NCBI RefSeq assembly: GCF_008017835.1 | Contig: NZ_VRLT01000059.1 | Location: 1 to 64,000 of the forward strand | Direction: 5' to 3' | From: Mesonia sp. HuA40 | GTDB lineage: Bacteria; Bacteroidota; Bacteroidia; Flavobacteriales; Flavobacteriaceae | Length of the DNA stretch: 64,000 nucleotides | Part shown: piece after piece, positions 42,076 to 51,882 of the stretch | Position numbering within the stretch: the stretch's first letter is position 1 | Layout: every line of letters begins with the position of its first letter | Made by a program: the position numbers and the translations under genes | The notes under the pieces: model-generated | Told to the model about the DNA's origin: nothing | Database searches by the model: none | Seen by the model: the letters and a program-made list of their open reading frames with translations, nothing else

Positions 42076-44566
42076 TTTCTAAGGCAATTAAATTAGCTAA
42101 TAATCTGTAGGCACCTGGCACGCCAGCAGGCAATTCTCTAAATAAACTCAAACCGGTATAAATATAATAGCCCTTACCATAAGGTGCTACCAATAAAGCA
42201 CCCTGTGTTTGCGACTCGTTGGGGTCTCCCATACTAAGAATTGGCGTAAAACGATCAGACCAAGTATTGGGGAAGTATAATCCGCGTTCTTGTACCCAGT
42301 TGTCAAAATCACTTTTTTCTAAGACATTGGGGGTATTTAAAACCGGATGGTTTTTATCGATAAAAGTTACTTTGGCATTTTCATCGGTTACTCGATCTCT
42401 ACTTAATTGGAGCGGATAAGGTGCTATTTCCTCGGTCACTAATCCGCGGCTAGTGTTGTATTGCACAATTAAGTTACCACCGTTTTTTACATAATCAAAT
42501 AACCAACTATTTTTAAATTTTAATTCGGGTAAAACATTAAATGCTCTAATTCCCAGTAGAATAGCGTCATATTGCTCAAGTTTTTGCGCGCTTGTAAGCT
42601 GATCTAAATGCAACAGATCAACCTTATAATTCATTACTTTTAAAGCTTCGGGCACGGCATCGCCTGCACCAACAATATAGGCTATTTTTTCAGCTTTTGT
42701 TTTTAAATCTAATCGAGTAAGCTTCAATTCGGCTGGTTCTAACAAGACTTGTTTAGGAATATGCGGATAATCGATAAACGAAACCGTGTAGGGATAAAAT
42801 TTATTTTGCTGCTTAAATGATATCTTTAATTGCGCTTGCGCGGAATTCTTTGGCGGAAATACGCGTAGTTTCACGGTTTTGATTTCACCCTTTTCTTTAA
42901 AATGAAGATTTTTATTTTCGCTGGTATATTTCCAGTTTTCGGGTAAATCAAAAATAAGTTCGCCTGTTATATCTTTGCGAAAAGCCCTTAATTCTACTTG
43001 TATGTCTTTAGGTGTATTTTCAGTAAAAATAAGCTGTTTAGTAGGTAAGCCTATACTAATAGGTGGCACAACATAAAATGGTTCAAAAACTTCGCCTGCA
43101 ATTGGATCATTGTATTTATAAAGTACAGGAACCTTGTATTGAATTGTCTCCTGTTTAATTTTAAATTGATAAGTCACTTCAAAAGCGGCATTTGATTCGG
43201 GTAAACCGATTAAAGAATCATTCGGAACTTTATACAACCCAAGTGATGGCTTTTCATTTAACCAATAAGGGTTACTATAGGCCGTATTTGCCGGTATCTT
43301 TGCTTTTACCGTAGTATGAAAGGGCTGGTTGATACTTAGTTGATGATTTAAGGTTTGATTTACCTCTAAACCTTTAATCCAAAATTTTTCCAGTATAAGC
43401 GGAGAACCGCTTCGCTGTGTGACCTCTAGTCGTAGATTAAGTTTATCTTGTGGTGTAGCAAATGCTTCCTGGCTTACATTCTCTAAATACAGTCCTGCGC
43501 AAGCGGCAACGATATTATCTAAAGCTTTTAACTTTATGTTTTTCCAATGTTTGTTTTTTACCGTTTTAATTTTTTTTCTCAGGTCTATTAAGGCTTCAAT
43601 ACTATTTTCGGGGGCGGTGAAATCATAATTTCGAATGATTTTATTGAGTTGTTTTTGAACCGATTTCCCATTTTCTAAACCTGACCAATGCGTATTTATA
43701 CCTTCGAAAATATCATTTGATTGTAAGGGCTTACCATAAACCAGTTCGAGGTATTCGGGTTGCTGACCTCGAATAGGTGTATTTCCAAATCCTTGAGACT
43801 TGTGTTGACTTCGGCTTTGCGAAGCAATTTCTGTATTCGATTTCCCTGTGATGGGTGAATATAAACCTTTATCCAGTTTAATCATATTCGATTTATCGGC
43901 TGCATCAAATTTTTCTTGGCTTCCATAAAACCACCAAGAGGTATTAAAAAATACGCGTTTTACCTGCCACGTAGGAAAATTAAAACTGGATTTTAATTTA
44001 TAGTGTGGGTCTGCAGCTTTTTTTACGGCTTCTAAACTCAAAATTGCCGAGGCCGTGTGGTGACCGTGGGTGGTGCCTGATGTTCGGTGGTCAAAACGAT
44101 TGATAATAATATCGGGTTTAAACCTTCTAATGGCTAATACCACATCGTGTAAAATTTCGGGTTTGTTCCAAAAAGAGAAAGTTTCTTCTGGTGTTTTTGA
44201 ATAACCAAAATCATTTGCCCTTGAGAAAAATTGTTGTCCGCCATCTATGGCACGCGCAGCAATTAATTCTTGAGTACGAATTAAGCCTAATTTTTCACGA
44301 AGTTCAGGGCCAATCAAGTTTTGCCCACCGTCACCTCGTGTGAGTGAGAGGTAAGCGGTTTGCATTTTTTTATGATTGGCAAAATAACTTATTAAAGCGG
44401 TGTTTTCATCATCGGGATGTGCTGCAATATATAAAACACTGCCCAACACGTTAAGTTGTTGTATTTTTTGATATATTTCGGAAGAATTTAAAGCAGATTG
44501 GTATTGCGCAAAGCTTTTACTTAGTAATAGTAGAAAGACCACTAAACAAAGGTTACTTTGTTTCAT
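42062..44566 (-). CDS. PIG-L family (LmbE-like) deacetylase, large
   Basis: 834 aa, with a signal peptide (LCLVVFLLLLSKSFAQ). PIG-L core near the N-terminus: IAAHPDDEN (His50, Asp52/53, Glu54) and later FDHRTSGTTHGHHTASAI, the zinc-binding motifs of GlcNAc-deacetylase-like enzymes. A long beta-rich middle follows, then a C-terminal amidotransferase-like domain (AYIVGAGDAVPEALKVMNY, later YDAILLGIRAF, GGNLIVQYNTSRG) with no clear catalytic Cys. The product is periplasmic. Substrate likely an acetylated sugar or related compound. First gene of an operon with the 36-residue protein and the symporter. Confidence 0.82.
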   Translation of the reverse strand: MKQSNLCLVVFLLLLSKSFAQYQSALNSSEIYQKIQQLNVLGSVLYIAAHPDDENTALISYFANHKKMQTAYLSLTRGDGGQNLIGPELREKLGLIRTQELIAARAIDGGQQFFSRANDFGYSKTPEETFSFWNKPEILHDVVLAIRRFKPDIIINRFDHRTSGTTHGHHTASAILSLEAVKKAADPHYKLKSSFNFPTWQVKRVFFNTSWWFYGSQEKFDAADKSNMIKLDKGLYSPITGKSNTEIASQSRSQHKSQGFGNTPIRGQQPEYLELVYGKPLQSNDIFEGINTHWSGLENGKSVQKQLNKIIRNYDFTAPENSIEALIDLRKKIKTVKNKHWKNIKLKALDNIVAACAGLYLENVSQEAFATPQDKLNLRLEVTQRSGSPLILEKFWIKGLEVNQTLNHQLSINQPFHTTVKAKIPANTAYSNPYWLNEKPSLGLYKVPNDSLIGLPESNAAFEVTYQFKIKQETIQYKVPVLYKYNDPIAGEVFEPFYVVPPISIGLPTKQLIFTENTPKDIQVELRAFRKDITGELIFDLPENWKYTSENKNLHFKEKGEIKTVKLRVFPPKNSAQAQLKISFKQQNKFYPYTVSFIDYPHIPKQVLLEPAELKLTRLDLKTKAEKIAYIVGAGDAVPEALKVMNYKVDLLHLDQLTSAQKLEQYDAILLGIRAFNVLPELKFKNSWLFDYVKNGGNLIVQYNTSRGLVTEEIAPYPLQLSRDRVTDENAKVTFIDKNHPVLNTPNVLEKSDFDNWVQERGLYFPNTWSDRFTPILSMGDPNESQTQGALLVAPYGKGYYIYTGLSLFRELPAGVPGAYRLLANLIALENEEN

Positions 44567-44618
44567 AGCGTTTTTTTTGCTCGAATATACTATTTTTTAG
44601 CTTTTATTACAGAAGCCT

Positions 44619-45116
44619 ATGGAGTTAAACAACCAAATTGTTTTACGTCCTCGATTTAAAGAGACGATAAAATTACCCCTGGAGGAGGTGGTTAAACGAT
44701 TTGTGGAGCAAAAAACTAAACAATCTCGTTATAAGATTGTGTATTTTGATGAACACGTTTTTATTAAATTACCTAAAAACGAACAGCATTTTTGGTCACC
44801 GCAATTGCATTTAGAACTTAATAAAGACGAAGAAAAAACCTCAATTCATGGTTTTTTTGGTCCCAATCCTTCGGTTTGGACACTTTTTATGTTTGCTCAT
44901 CTCATACTGGCTACCGCGTTTTTGGGTTTATTAGTATGGGCTTACACCCAGTACAATCTAGGTAATTCTTATTTTTGGCAGGTTTTTTTAATGATACTCA
45001 TCGTATTCTTTTGGGTGGTTTTATATTTTGGTGGTCGTTTAGGCCGAATGAAGGGAAGACCCGATATGGATGCTATGTTTCAGTTTTACAAAAAAACTTT
45101 AGGTGTAGCTGTTTAA
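44619..45116 (+). CDS. conserved two-helix membrane protein of unknown function
   Basis: 165 aa. A soluble N-terminal part (residues 1-85, with ETIKLPLEEVVKRFVEQ and HVFIKLPKNEQHFWSPQLHL) is followed by two membrane helices (VWTLFMFAHLILATAFLGLL; FWQVFLMILIVFFWVVLYFG) and a short cytoplasmic tail. It diverges from the PIG-L gene. Its stop (45114-45116) interlocks with the stop of the convergent mscS-type gene (TTAA). Function unknown. Confidence 0.72.
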   Translation: MELNNQIVLRPRFKETIKLPLEEVVKRFVEQKTKQSRYKIVYFDEHVFIKLPKNEQHFWSPQLHLELNKDEEKTSIHGFFGPNPSVWTLFMFAHLILATAFLGLLVWAYTQYNLGNSYFWQVFLMILIVFFWVVLYFGGRLGRMKGRPDMDAMFQFYKKTLGVAV

Positions 45117-45661
45117 TCCTCAAAATCAGAATTGTTTTTATCAAGTAACGCATCTTTTTGGATGAGCGAAACCGGTTTTTGTAAAATCAAGTTATTTGGA
45201 TACGTAATTAATTCTCCGTTCTCGAGTCTGAGGTAAAGATGAAACGCTTTTATATCTTCAATAATTGCAGGCTCAGCAATAAAATCTTTATCGTGAATTT
45301 TGATGCGATCGCCAATGCGGTAAGGAAACGAGAAAAACATAATTATACCCGATGTGATATTGCTTAAAATAGACCAAATGGCAAAAAGCGCAATACCAAT
45401 AACCGCAAAAATAGACGAGAACAACAACGAAATCTCTTGAATCTTAACGCCCCAAGCAACCATCAATAAGAAGACGGCTAAAAAAACAATAAATACATTG
45501 ATATAGCGAATAATAAGTCTAAAACGAGCCTGATGAATCGCCTCTTTTTGATAAATTTTAAGCGTAGCCTTGTTGAATAAGTACTTTAATATTCCTAAAA
45601 AGATAAGAATACCAAGGGTTATAAAAAGCTCTCTTTGGTAGATGTTAATATAGTTGAGCAT
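45113..45661 (-). CDS. small-conductance mechanosensitive channel (MscS) family protein
   Basis: 182 aa, short for the family (E. coli MscS is 286). Three membrane helices (LFITLGILIFLGILKYLF; INVFIVFLAVFLLMVAWG; LLFSSIFAVIGIALFAIWSI), then the start of the beta domain (FPYRIGDRIKIHDKDFIAEP, ending RLENGELITYPNNLIL). The C-terminal alpha/beta cap found in long members is absent, which matches the small Bacteroidota form. It probably works as a pressure-release channel. Confidence 0.85.
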   Translation of the reverse strand: MLNYINIYQRELFITLGILIFLGILKYLFNKATLKIYQKEAIHQARFRLIIRYINVFIVFLAVFLLMVAWGVKIQEISLLFSSIFAVIGIALFAIWSILSNITSGIIMFFSFPYRIGDRIKIHDKDFIAEPAIIEDIKAFHLYLRLENGELITYPNNLILQKPVSLIQKDALLDKNNSDFED

Positions 45662-45732
45662 GCCGTTTATTATTCAACCAAAGGTATTGCATTCTGTTCA
45701 ACTACAAAATAAATTTAATACTTCGCTAACAA

Positions 45733-46323
45733 TTAAAATTGCAACAAGTTTTTATAAAGTAAATGTACAGGTAAACCTAAAACAGTATAATAAGAGCCTT
45801 CTATACCTGTAATACCTATTTGTCCTATCCATTCTTGAATACCGTATGCTCCCGCTTTATCAAAAGGTTTAAAAGTATTCACGTAAAATTCAATCTCGGC
45901 AGACGTAAGCGATTTAAAATTTACGTGTGTAGTGGCAGAAAAACAGCAAGATTTTTGGTTTGATTTAAGAAAAACAGAAGAAATAACTTGATGTTTACGA
46001 CCCGAAAGTAATTCTAACATTTTGATAGCCTCTTCTTTATCTTTGGGTTTACCTAAAATAATCTGATCGATTGCTACTACAGTATCACCAGTAATTAGGA
46101 TCTCTGAATCTTTTAAATGGTCAAAAGCATTTGCTTTTAATTTTGCCAAGTATTCTGCGGTCTCTTTTGGTGTAAGATGATCTGGAAATATCTCTTCTAC
46201 GGGTTTTAATTCAATCCGGTAGGGTAGACCTAATTCAGTTAAAAGCGCTTGTCTGCGTGGTGATCCCGAGGCCAATATTATTTGCCTATCTTTTAGTTTT
46301 TGTTGTAAACTTAAATTAGCCAT
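45733..46323 (-). CDS. maf: Maf family nucleotide pyrophosphatase
   Basis: 196 aa. Motifs ILASGSPRRQALL (17-29), FDHLKDSEILITGDTVV with the catalytic Asp, DKEEAIKMLELLSGRKHQVISS and AGAYGIQEW. It hydrolyses non-canonical or standard nucleoside triphosphates (dTTP/UTP type by family). The ATG overlaps the UbiA stop by one base (TAATG), so it is the last gene of a four-gene coupled operon. Confidence 0.92.
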   Translation of the reverse strand: MANLSLQQKLKDRQIILASGSPRRQALLTELGLPYRIELKPVEEIFPDHLTPKETAEYLAKLKANAFDHLKDSEILITGDTVVAIDQIILGKPKDKEEAIKMLELLSGRKHQVISSVFLKSNQKSCCFSATTHVNFKSLTSAEIEFYVNTFKPFDKAGAYGIQEWIGQIGITGIEGSYYTVLGLPVHLLYKNLLQF

Positions 46324-47252
46324 TAGCTGTTGTGTATAAATCCGTAAAGTAATAGAGATAAAACACCCAAGCTCATAGTTATTTTGAGCAGTAAACTTAG
46401 TTGTCTAAAATCTTTTTTTGAGTTGGCAGAAGGAGCTTTAACTACAAAAAGTAAAAGCGGCAAGACTAAGCCAATAAGACTGTAGGTTAAAAAAAGGGTA
46501 TTTTTATAAAAATAAGTAAGCACGTAATATACCAAACCAATTACAGCGAGACATCCCAAAATTAACAATATAATATTGGTTCTTTGTTTGCCCAATACTA
46601 TGGGTAAAGTTTTAAATTTCATTTTATGGTCACCTGCTATGTCTTCTTGGTCTTTTACGATTTCTCTGATTAAATTAACAACAAACGCAAAGACTGCGTA
46701 ATCTGTTAATATAGAGAAAAAGAATTTTTGCAAACTTTGGTTTTGAGGGGTTATAGCCGGCATTAAATCAAAAATAGCCGGTAAAAGAAAGACCAGCGCT
46801 ACTAGGGCGCTTATTAGGATATTACCAATGAGTACATAAGATTTTAACGTAGTGGCATATAAGTAAAGCAAGCCTGAACTACCAATAAAAAGCATGATGA
46901 ATATGGGTTTGCCAATAAGATTAGCTAAATAAAAACCTAACAGGATCCCGAGAACATTAAAAAACAGAAACCAATTGAATGCGGTTTTCTCAGAAATTAA
47001 ACGCCCCACGATTACGCGTTTAGGTTTATTTACTTTATCGGCAACAACATCTTGTATATCATTAATTATATTACCGGCCGCAGCAATAAATATGCAAGAA
47101 GCGATTAATAGGCTATATCCGAACCAATTTAGCGTAATAGCTACAGGGTATGCTTCTATAGAAAATAAGCTGAACTTAATGATAATTAAACACGAGGCAA
47201 TTAGCAATAAATTGGGCCAACGAATGAGGTTGAAAAAAGCTTTAATTGGCAT
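46323..47252 (-). CDS. UbiA-type prenyltransferase
   Basis: 309 aa from ATG 47252 (MPIKAFFNLIRWPNLLLI); an upstream TTG is a weaker start. Eight or nine membrane helices. Asp-rich motifs NDIQDVVADKVNKPKR and DQEDIAGDHKMKFKTLP bind the prenyl diphosphate with Mg2+. Bacteroidota members are often annotated geranylgeranylglycerol-phosphate transferase; the acceptor here cannot be read from sequence. It starts 1 nt after the HAD gene stop and overlaps maf by one base. Confidence 0.88.
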   Translation of the reverse strand: MPIKAFFNLIRWPNLLLIASCLIIIKFSLFSIEAYPVAITLNWFGYSLLIASCIFIAAAGNIINDIQDVVADKVNKPKRVIVGRLISEKTAFNWFLFFNVLGILLGFYLANLIGKPIFIMLFIGSSGLLYLYATTLKSYVLIGNILISALVALVFLLPAIFDLMPAITPQNQSLQKFFFSILTDYAVFAFVVNLIREIVKDQEDIAGDHKMKFKTLPIVLGKQRTNIILLILGCLAVIGLVYYVLTYFYKNTLFLTYSLIGLVLPLLLFVVKAPSANSKKDFRQLSLLLKITMSLGVLSLLLYGFIHNS

Positions 47253-47253
47253 G

Positions 47254-47760
47254 TTAGTCAATTTTAATCCATTTGTTTTGTACCTTCATTACCTGTTCAA
47301 TTAAGTCGCGTACGCACCCTTGGCCGCCATTTTTATGAGAAATATATTTTGCAATAGATTTTACCTCGGGTACTGCATCTTGTGGGCAAGTTGGTAATCC
47401 TACGCGTTGCATAGGAGATACATCGGGTATGTCATCGCCCATATAAGCCATTTGATTTAAGTTCAGTTTATATTCTTTTGCTAATTGTTCTAGCACCTCT
47501 ACTTTATTCTCAATTCCTAGATAAACTTGTTTTATGCCCAAACCATTTAGCCTTTTCTTAACTGCCTCATTTTTTCCGCCAGAAATTATACAAACCTCAT
47601 AACCGGCATCTATTGCTCTTTTTAATGCATAACCGTCTTTTATATTCATGCTTCTTAGCAATTCACCGTCGTGAGCAATATGTACAGTACCATTGGTAAG
47701 TACGCCATCTACGTCTAAAATAAAGGCTTGAATTTGATTTAAAATTTCTTTGTAGTTCAT
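47254..47760 (-). CDS. HAD-family phosphatase, KdsC-like
   Basis: 168 aa, a capless HAD hydrolase: LDVDGVLTNG (motif I, catalytic Asp pair), IISGGKNEAVKKRL (motif II), KEYKLNLNQMAYMGDDIPDV (motif III/IV). Length and the missing cap match KdsC, the 3-deoxy-manno-octulosonate 8-phosphate phosphatase for LPS core synthesis. Other capless phosphatases have the same form, so the substrate is probable, not certain. The ATG shares four bases (ATGA) with the stop of the upstream gene. Confidence 0.85.
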   Translation of the reverse strand: MNYKEILNQIQAFILDVDGVLTNGTVHIAHDGELLRSMNIKDGYALKRAIDAGYEVCIISGGKNEAVKKRLNGLGIKQVYLGIENKVEVLEQLAKEYKLNLNQMAYMGDDIPDVSPMQRVGLPTCPQDAVPEVKSIAKYISHKNGGQGCVRDLIEQVMKVQNKWIKID

Positions 47761-48506
47761 AATTTATGCGTGTTTTGAATGGCCCGTGATAGCAGCCTAT
47801 AAATTTCTTTTTCTTCTGGTGTGCTTAAAAGTTTTAAGTGCCTTTGCATGGTTTGAGTATCTTGTCTAAGGGCAGGCCCGGTTTGTGCTTCTATAGCAGG
47901 CGTAGTTTTAATCTTTGTCGCTGTTTCTTGAATTAACGGATGCAATATTTCAAAATCTAAATTATTTGCCTGGCAAATTTTTTGAGCCATAGCATACATT
48001 TGATTCGTGAAATTATTGGCAAAAACAGCCGCTAGATGCAAATATTTACGTTGCTCTGTAGTTACGTTATAAACCTGTGTGCTTATTTTTTTTGCCAGAT
48101 TTTCAATGGTATCTAAAGTTTGACGGTTATCAGCTTCTAAACATAGTGGTACTTGATTAAAGTCGATTTCTTTTTGACTAAAACTTTGCAGCGGATAGAA
48201 TACAGCATTATTTTGTGCGTGCTTTTGCAACCCTAAGCTACCCGATGTATGTGCTATGATAGGAAAAATAGAGGCAATACTAGAAATAAGTGGAGCAATG
48301 GCATCGTCTTTCACCGCTATCAAGGCTAAATTAGCACTTTTTAAATCGCTTATTTCAGAAGTGGTAGGAGCAATAGATTCAAAAGCCTTTAATTTTATTT
48401 TTGTTCGGTTGTAAATCTGCGTGATTTTTACGCCATTTGTGTGCGATAAAACCCTAATAAGTTGACTTCCAACCCTTCCCGTACCTATGATGCAAATTTC
48501 AAGCAT
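47757..48506 (-). CDS. DUF2520 / NAD-binding Rossmann protein
   Basis: 249 aa. N-terminal dinucleotide fold (CIIGTGRVGSQLIRVL) and a C-terminal helical dimerisation domain (LAAVFANNFTNQMYAMAQKI, LHPLIQETATKI, ALRQDTQTMQRHLKLL), as in the DUF2520 group related to pyrroline-5-carboxylate or ketopantoate reductases. First gene of the minus-strand set DUF2520-KdsC-like-UbiA-maf, all overlapping. Substrate unknown. Confidence 0.85.
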   Translation of the reverse strand: MLEICIIGTGRVGSQLIRVLSHTNGVKITQIYNRTKIKLKAFESIAPTTSEISDLKSANLALIAVKDDAIAPLISSIASIFPIIAHTSGSLGLQKHAQNNAVFYPLQSFSQKEIDFNQVPLCLEADNRQTLDTIENLAKKISTQVYNVTTEQRKYLHLAAVFANNFTNQMYAMAQKICQANNLDFEILHPLIQETATKIKTTPAIEAQTGPALRQDTQTMQRHLKLLSTPEEKEIYRLLSRAIQNTHKL

Positions 48507-48600
48507 GGGGCTAAAATATTAAAAGTTTCTTTCATTAAAAAATTAAAATAATGCCTGCAATAAGTTATCAAAAAAGCAGTAAAAATAACTTTAAAGGTGG

Positions 48601-48608
48601 TAAATTTG
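48601..48608 (+). promoter_or_regulatory. -7 box TAAATTTG of ccsBA
   Basis: Exact match to TAnnTTTG, 16 bp before the ATG. Confidence 0.45.
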
Positions 48609-48624
48609 CAGTGTTTATAAAAAA

Positions 48625-51600
48625 ATGACTGCTATGCAAAATAAACTGGCCAAAATTCTTTTTTCTACACGTACAATGGCCTTCCTCTTTATCGCATTTT
48701 CTGTAGCCATGGCTGTAGGTACTTTTGTTGAAAATTCATATTCTACTGCTACAGCTCGAGCTTGGATTTACAATGCTTGGTGGTTTGAAGTTATGATGCT
48801 GATTTTTGCCTTGAATTTTATCGGTAATATTAAGCGTTATCGCTTGCTACGAAAAGAAAAGTTAAATACGCTACTGCTACACCTCTCTTTTATTTTGATA
48901 ATAATAGGAGCCGGGGTAACAAGGTATATTGGTTATGAAGGTGTGATGCCCATTCGTGAAGGCGAGACAAGTAATATAATGTTATCTGAAAAAACCTATC
49001 TTTCTGTTTTAGTAGATGGTGAGGTAGATGGAGAGCATCTTAGACGGACTGTTAATTTACCTTTGACTTTAGCTCCTAAGATAGATAATAAGCAAACATT
49101 GAGTACAGATTTTAAAGGCCAGCATATTGAGTTTGCGGTGACAGATTTTATCCATGGTGCCGAAGAAGGGCTAATTGAGGATGAAAATGGTAAGAATTAC
49201 CTAAAAATTGTTGAAGCTGGAGGTGGCGATCGACACGATCATTATTTAGAAGAGGGCGAAATTACCTCAATTCATAATGTACTTTTTACGTTGAATAAGC
49301 CTACCGACGGAGCCATTAACATCACTATTAATGATCAAGAACAAAGCATCTCAACTCCTTTTGAGGGGACTTATATGCGTATGGCCGACCAGAAGCAAGG
49401 AAAAGTTGTAGTAGATTCTGTACAGCCACTTATGATGCGTTCATTATACCAGATGGCGGGAATGCAGTTTGTGTTTCCAGATCCCATGGTAAAAGGGAAA
49501 TATGATGTTAAAGCCTCAGAAAAAAGAGTGGATAATCAGCAAGATGGAGTATTTTTAAATGTAAGTACCCAAGGTGAAACCAAAGAGATTAAGTTATTAG
49601 GGGGTAAGGGTTACCTAAACGATTATAAAAAGTTGGAAATTGGTGATTTAGAGGTTTATTTGCGTTACGGAAGTAAAGAATACCAGTTGCCCTTTTCGCT
49701 TAAGCTGAATGATTTTATTGCTGAAAAACATCCGGGTACTGAGGATAATCCAACTCCTAGTTATGCTTCTTTTAAGAGTAAGGTAGAAGTGATAGGTGAG
49801 GACGAAAGATTTGATTATGATATTTATATGAACCATGTGCTCGACTATGAAGGCTATCGCTTTTTCCAAGCTTCATTTAATCCAGATGAAAAAGGTACCA
49901 TCTTATCAGTGAACCATGACTGGTGGGGGACTTGGATTACCTATATCGGTTACTTCCTGCTTTATTTAGCCTTGATGATTTTATTGTTTGAACCAGGATC
50001 TCGTTTTGGAGAGTTAACTAAAAGATTAGAGAAGTTAAAAGCCAAAAAGGCTAAAATTACGATAATCGCTTTGCTATTTGGTTTTACCTCATGGGCACAA
50101 GAAAATCATACGCACAACAAGGCAAAATTAGATAGTATAGCACAAGCAGCCGCTGAGGCTACACCGCCAAACGAAGAACATAGCCATATGGATATGTTAG
50201 AAGCTATGATGCCTAAAAAGCGAATTGACTCTATTTTAAAAGCTACACAAGTTTCTAAAGAGCACGCCGATAAATTCGGACATTTAGTAATTCAAGATGC
50301 GGGCGGTAGGATGAAACCTGTAAACACTTTTTCTTCAGAACTGCTTAGGAAACTCAGTAAAAGTAACAATTATGAGGGTCTAAATCCAGATCAAGTGTTT
50401 TTCTCCATGACCGAGAACCCGGCTTTATGGTATAATGTTCCTCTAATAGCTATAAAAGCCAAAAATGATAGCTTGCATCACGTAATAGGAATTGAAGAAG
50501 GTGCCTCTCATGTACGTTTAGCACAATTTTTTGATGCAAGAGGTAACTATAAATTAGCTCCTTTTTTAGAAGAAGCCTATCGCGCTAGCGTTAAAAACCA
50601 ATTTCAAAAAGATTACATCGCTGCCGATGAAAAAGTAAACTTATTATATAGTGCATTAGAAGGTAGGATATTACGTATTTTCCCGATACCCAATGCAGAA
50701 AATAATAAATGGGTTTCTTACCCAGAGGCTATTAAAGGTGAAGGCATGTTTACTGGGGTAGATAGCTTATATGTTACCAATATATTGCCTCTTTATATGC
50801 AAACCATTCAGGTGGCTAAGAAAACCAAAGATTACACCAAAGCTAATGAAGTTTTAGAGAGTTTAGTAGGGTTTCAGAAAAAATACGGATCAGAAGTATT
50901 ACCCTCCGAAAATAAAATTAAAGCAGAGGTACTTTATAATAAATATGATGTATTCAGAAATTTATTCTGGATGTATATGATAGCTGGTATGGCAATGTTC
51001 CTATTTGTGGTTATTGCAATTTTCAAAAAGCATAAAGCTTTACCAATACTCATAACGGTATCAAAAGTTGTAATTGTTTTATTGTTTATGCTTCATACCG
51101 CTGGCTTAATAGCTCGTTGGTACGTTTCGGGGCATGCTCCGTGGTCTGATGCTTATGAGAGTATAATTTATGTAGCTTGGGCAACAATGTTTTTTGGCTT
51201 AGCTTGGGGGCGAAAGAGCGATTTAACTACCGCGTCAACGACATTTGTTACTGCAATTATTTTAGTCGTTGCCCATTCAAATTGGTTAGATCCAAGTATA
51301 GCTAATTTACAACCTGTTTTAGATTCTTATTGGTTGATGATTCACGTGGCAGTAATTGTAGCCAGTTACGGTCCATTTACCTTGGGAATGATTTTAGGTT
51401 TGGTAGCACTCTTGCTTATGATTTTTACCAACGATAACAACCGCAAGAAATTAGGCATAAATATAGAAGAGATAACAATTATTAATGAGTTAGCACTTAC
51501 CGTAGGCCTAGTGTTATTGACCATTGGTAACTTTTTAGGAGGTCAATGGGCCAATGAAAGCTGGGGTAGATATTGGGGTTGGGACCCTAAAGAGACTTGG

Positions 51601-51873
51601 GCTTTGATAAGCATAATGGTTTACGCCTTTGTAATACATATGCGCTTGGTTCCTGGTTTGCGTGGTAGATTTATATTTAACTGGGTAGCTATACTCGCGT
51701 TTGGTTCTATTTTAATGACTTATTTTGGTGTTAATTTTTATCTTACAGGATTACATTCCTATGCTTCGGGAGATCAAATCATTAGTTATCAATTTATAAT
51801 TGGTGCTTTCGTGGCTTGGCTCATTTTGGGTCATTTTGCTTACCGAAAATATAAGAAGTTCTATATAAAATAA
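48625..51873 (+). CDS. ccsBA: cytochrome c biogenesis protein, ResB-CcsA (CcsBA) fusion
   Basis: 1082 aa. The N-terminal ResB part has three early membrane helices (LLLHLSFILIIIGAGVTRYIG) and a long periplasmic domain with two further helices (WITYIGYFLLYLALMILLFE). The C-terminal CcsA part has about ten helices and the heme motif WGRYWGWDPKETWAL (near 978-992), with GLIARWYVSGHAPWSD and external His residues. It assembles c-type cytochromes by exporting heme and attaching it to CXXCH apoproteins (system II). A second ATG at 48634 is also possible. Fusion in one chain is the usual Bacteroidota form. Confidence 0.93.
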   Translation: MTAMQNKLAKILFSTRTMAFLFIAFSVAMAVGTFVENSYSTATARAWIYNAWWFEVMMLIFALNFIGNIKRYRLLRKEKLNTLLLHLSFILIIIGAGVTRYIGYEGVMPIREGETSNIMLSEKTYLSVLVDGEVDGEHLRRTVNLPLTLAPKIDNKQTLSTDFKGQHIEFAVTDFIHGAEEGLIEDENGKNYLKIVEAGGGDRHDHYLEEGEITSIHNVLFTLNKPTDGAINITINDQEQSISTPFEGTYMRMADQKQGKVVVDSVQPLMMRSLYQMAGMQFVFPDPMVKGKYDVKASEKRVDNQQDGVFLNVSTQGETKEIKLLGGKGYLNDYKKLEIGDLEVYLRYGSKEYQLPFSLKLNDFIAEKHPGTEDNPTPSYASFKSKVEVIGEDERFDYDIYMNHVLDYEGYRFFQASFNPDEKGTILSVNHDWWGTWITYIGYFLLYLALMILLFEPGSRFGELTKRLEKLKAKKAKITIIALLFGFTSWAQENHTHNKAKLDSIAQAAAEATPPNEEHSHMDMLEAMMPKKRIDSILKATQVSKEHADKFGHLVIQDAGGRMKPVNTFSSELLRKLSKSNNYEGLNPDQVFFSMTENPALWYNVPLIAIKAKNDSLHHVIGIEEGASHVRLAQFFDARGNYKLAPFLEEAYRASVKNQFQKDYIAADEKVNLLYSALEGRILRIFPIPNAENNKWVSYPEAIKGEGMFTGVDSLYVTNILPLYMQTIQVAKKTKDYTKANEVLESLVGFQKKYGSEVLPSENKIKAEVLYNKYDVFRNLFWMYMIAGMAMFLFVVIAIFKKHKALPILITVSKVVIVLLFMLHTAGLIARWYVSGHAPWSDAYESIIYVAWATMFFGLAWGRKSDLTTASTTFVTAIILVVAHSNWLDPSIANLQPVLDSYWLMIHVAVIVASYGPFTLGMILGLVALLLMIFTNDNNRKKLGINIEEITIINELALTVGLVLLTIGNFLGGQWANESWGRYWGWDPKETWALISIMVYAFVIHMRLVPGLRGRFIFNWVAILAFGSILMTYFGVNFYLTGLHSYASGDQIISYQFIIGAFVAWLILGHFAYRKYKKFYIK

Positions 51874-51882
51874 TATCAAAAG

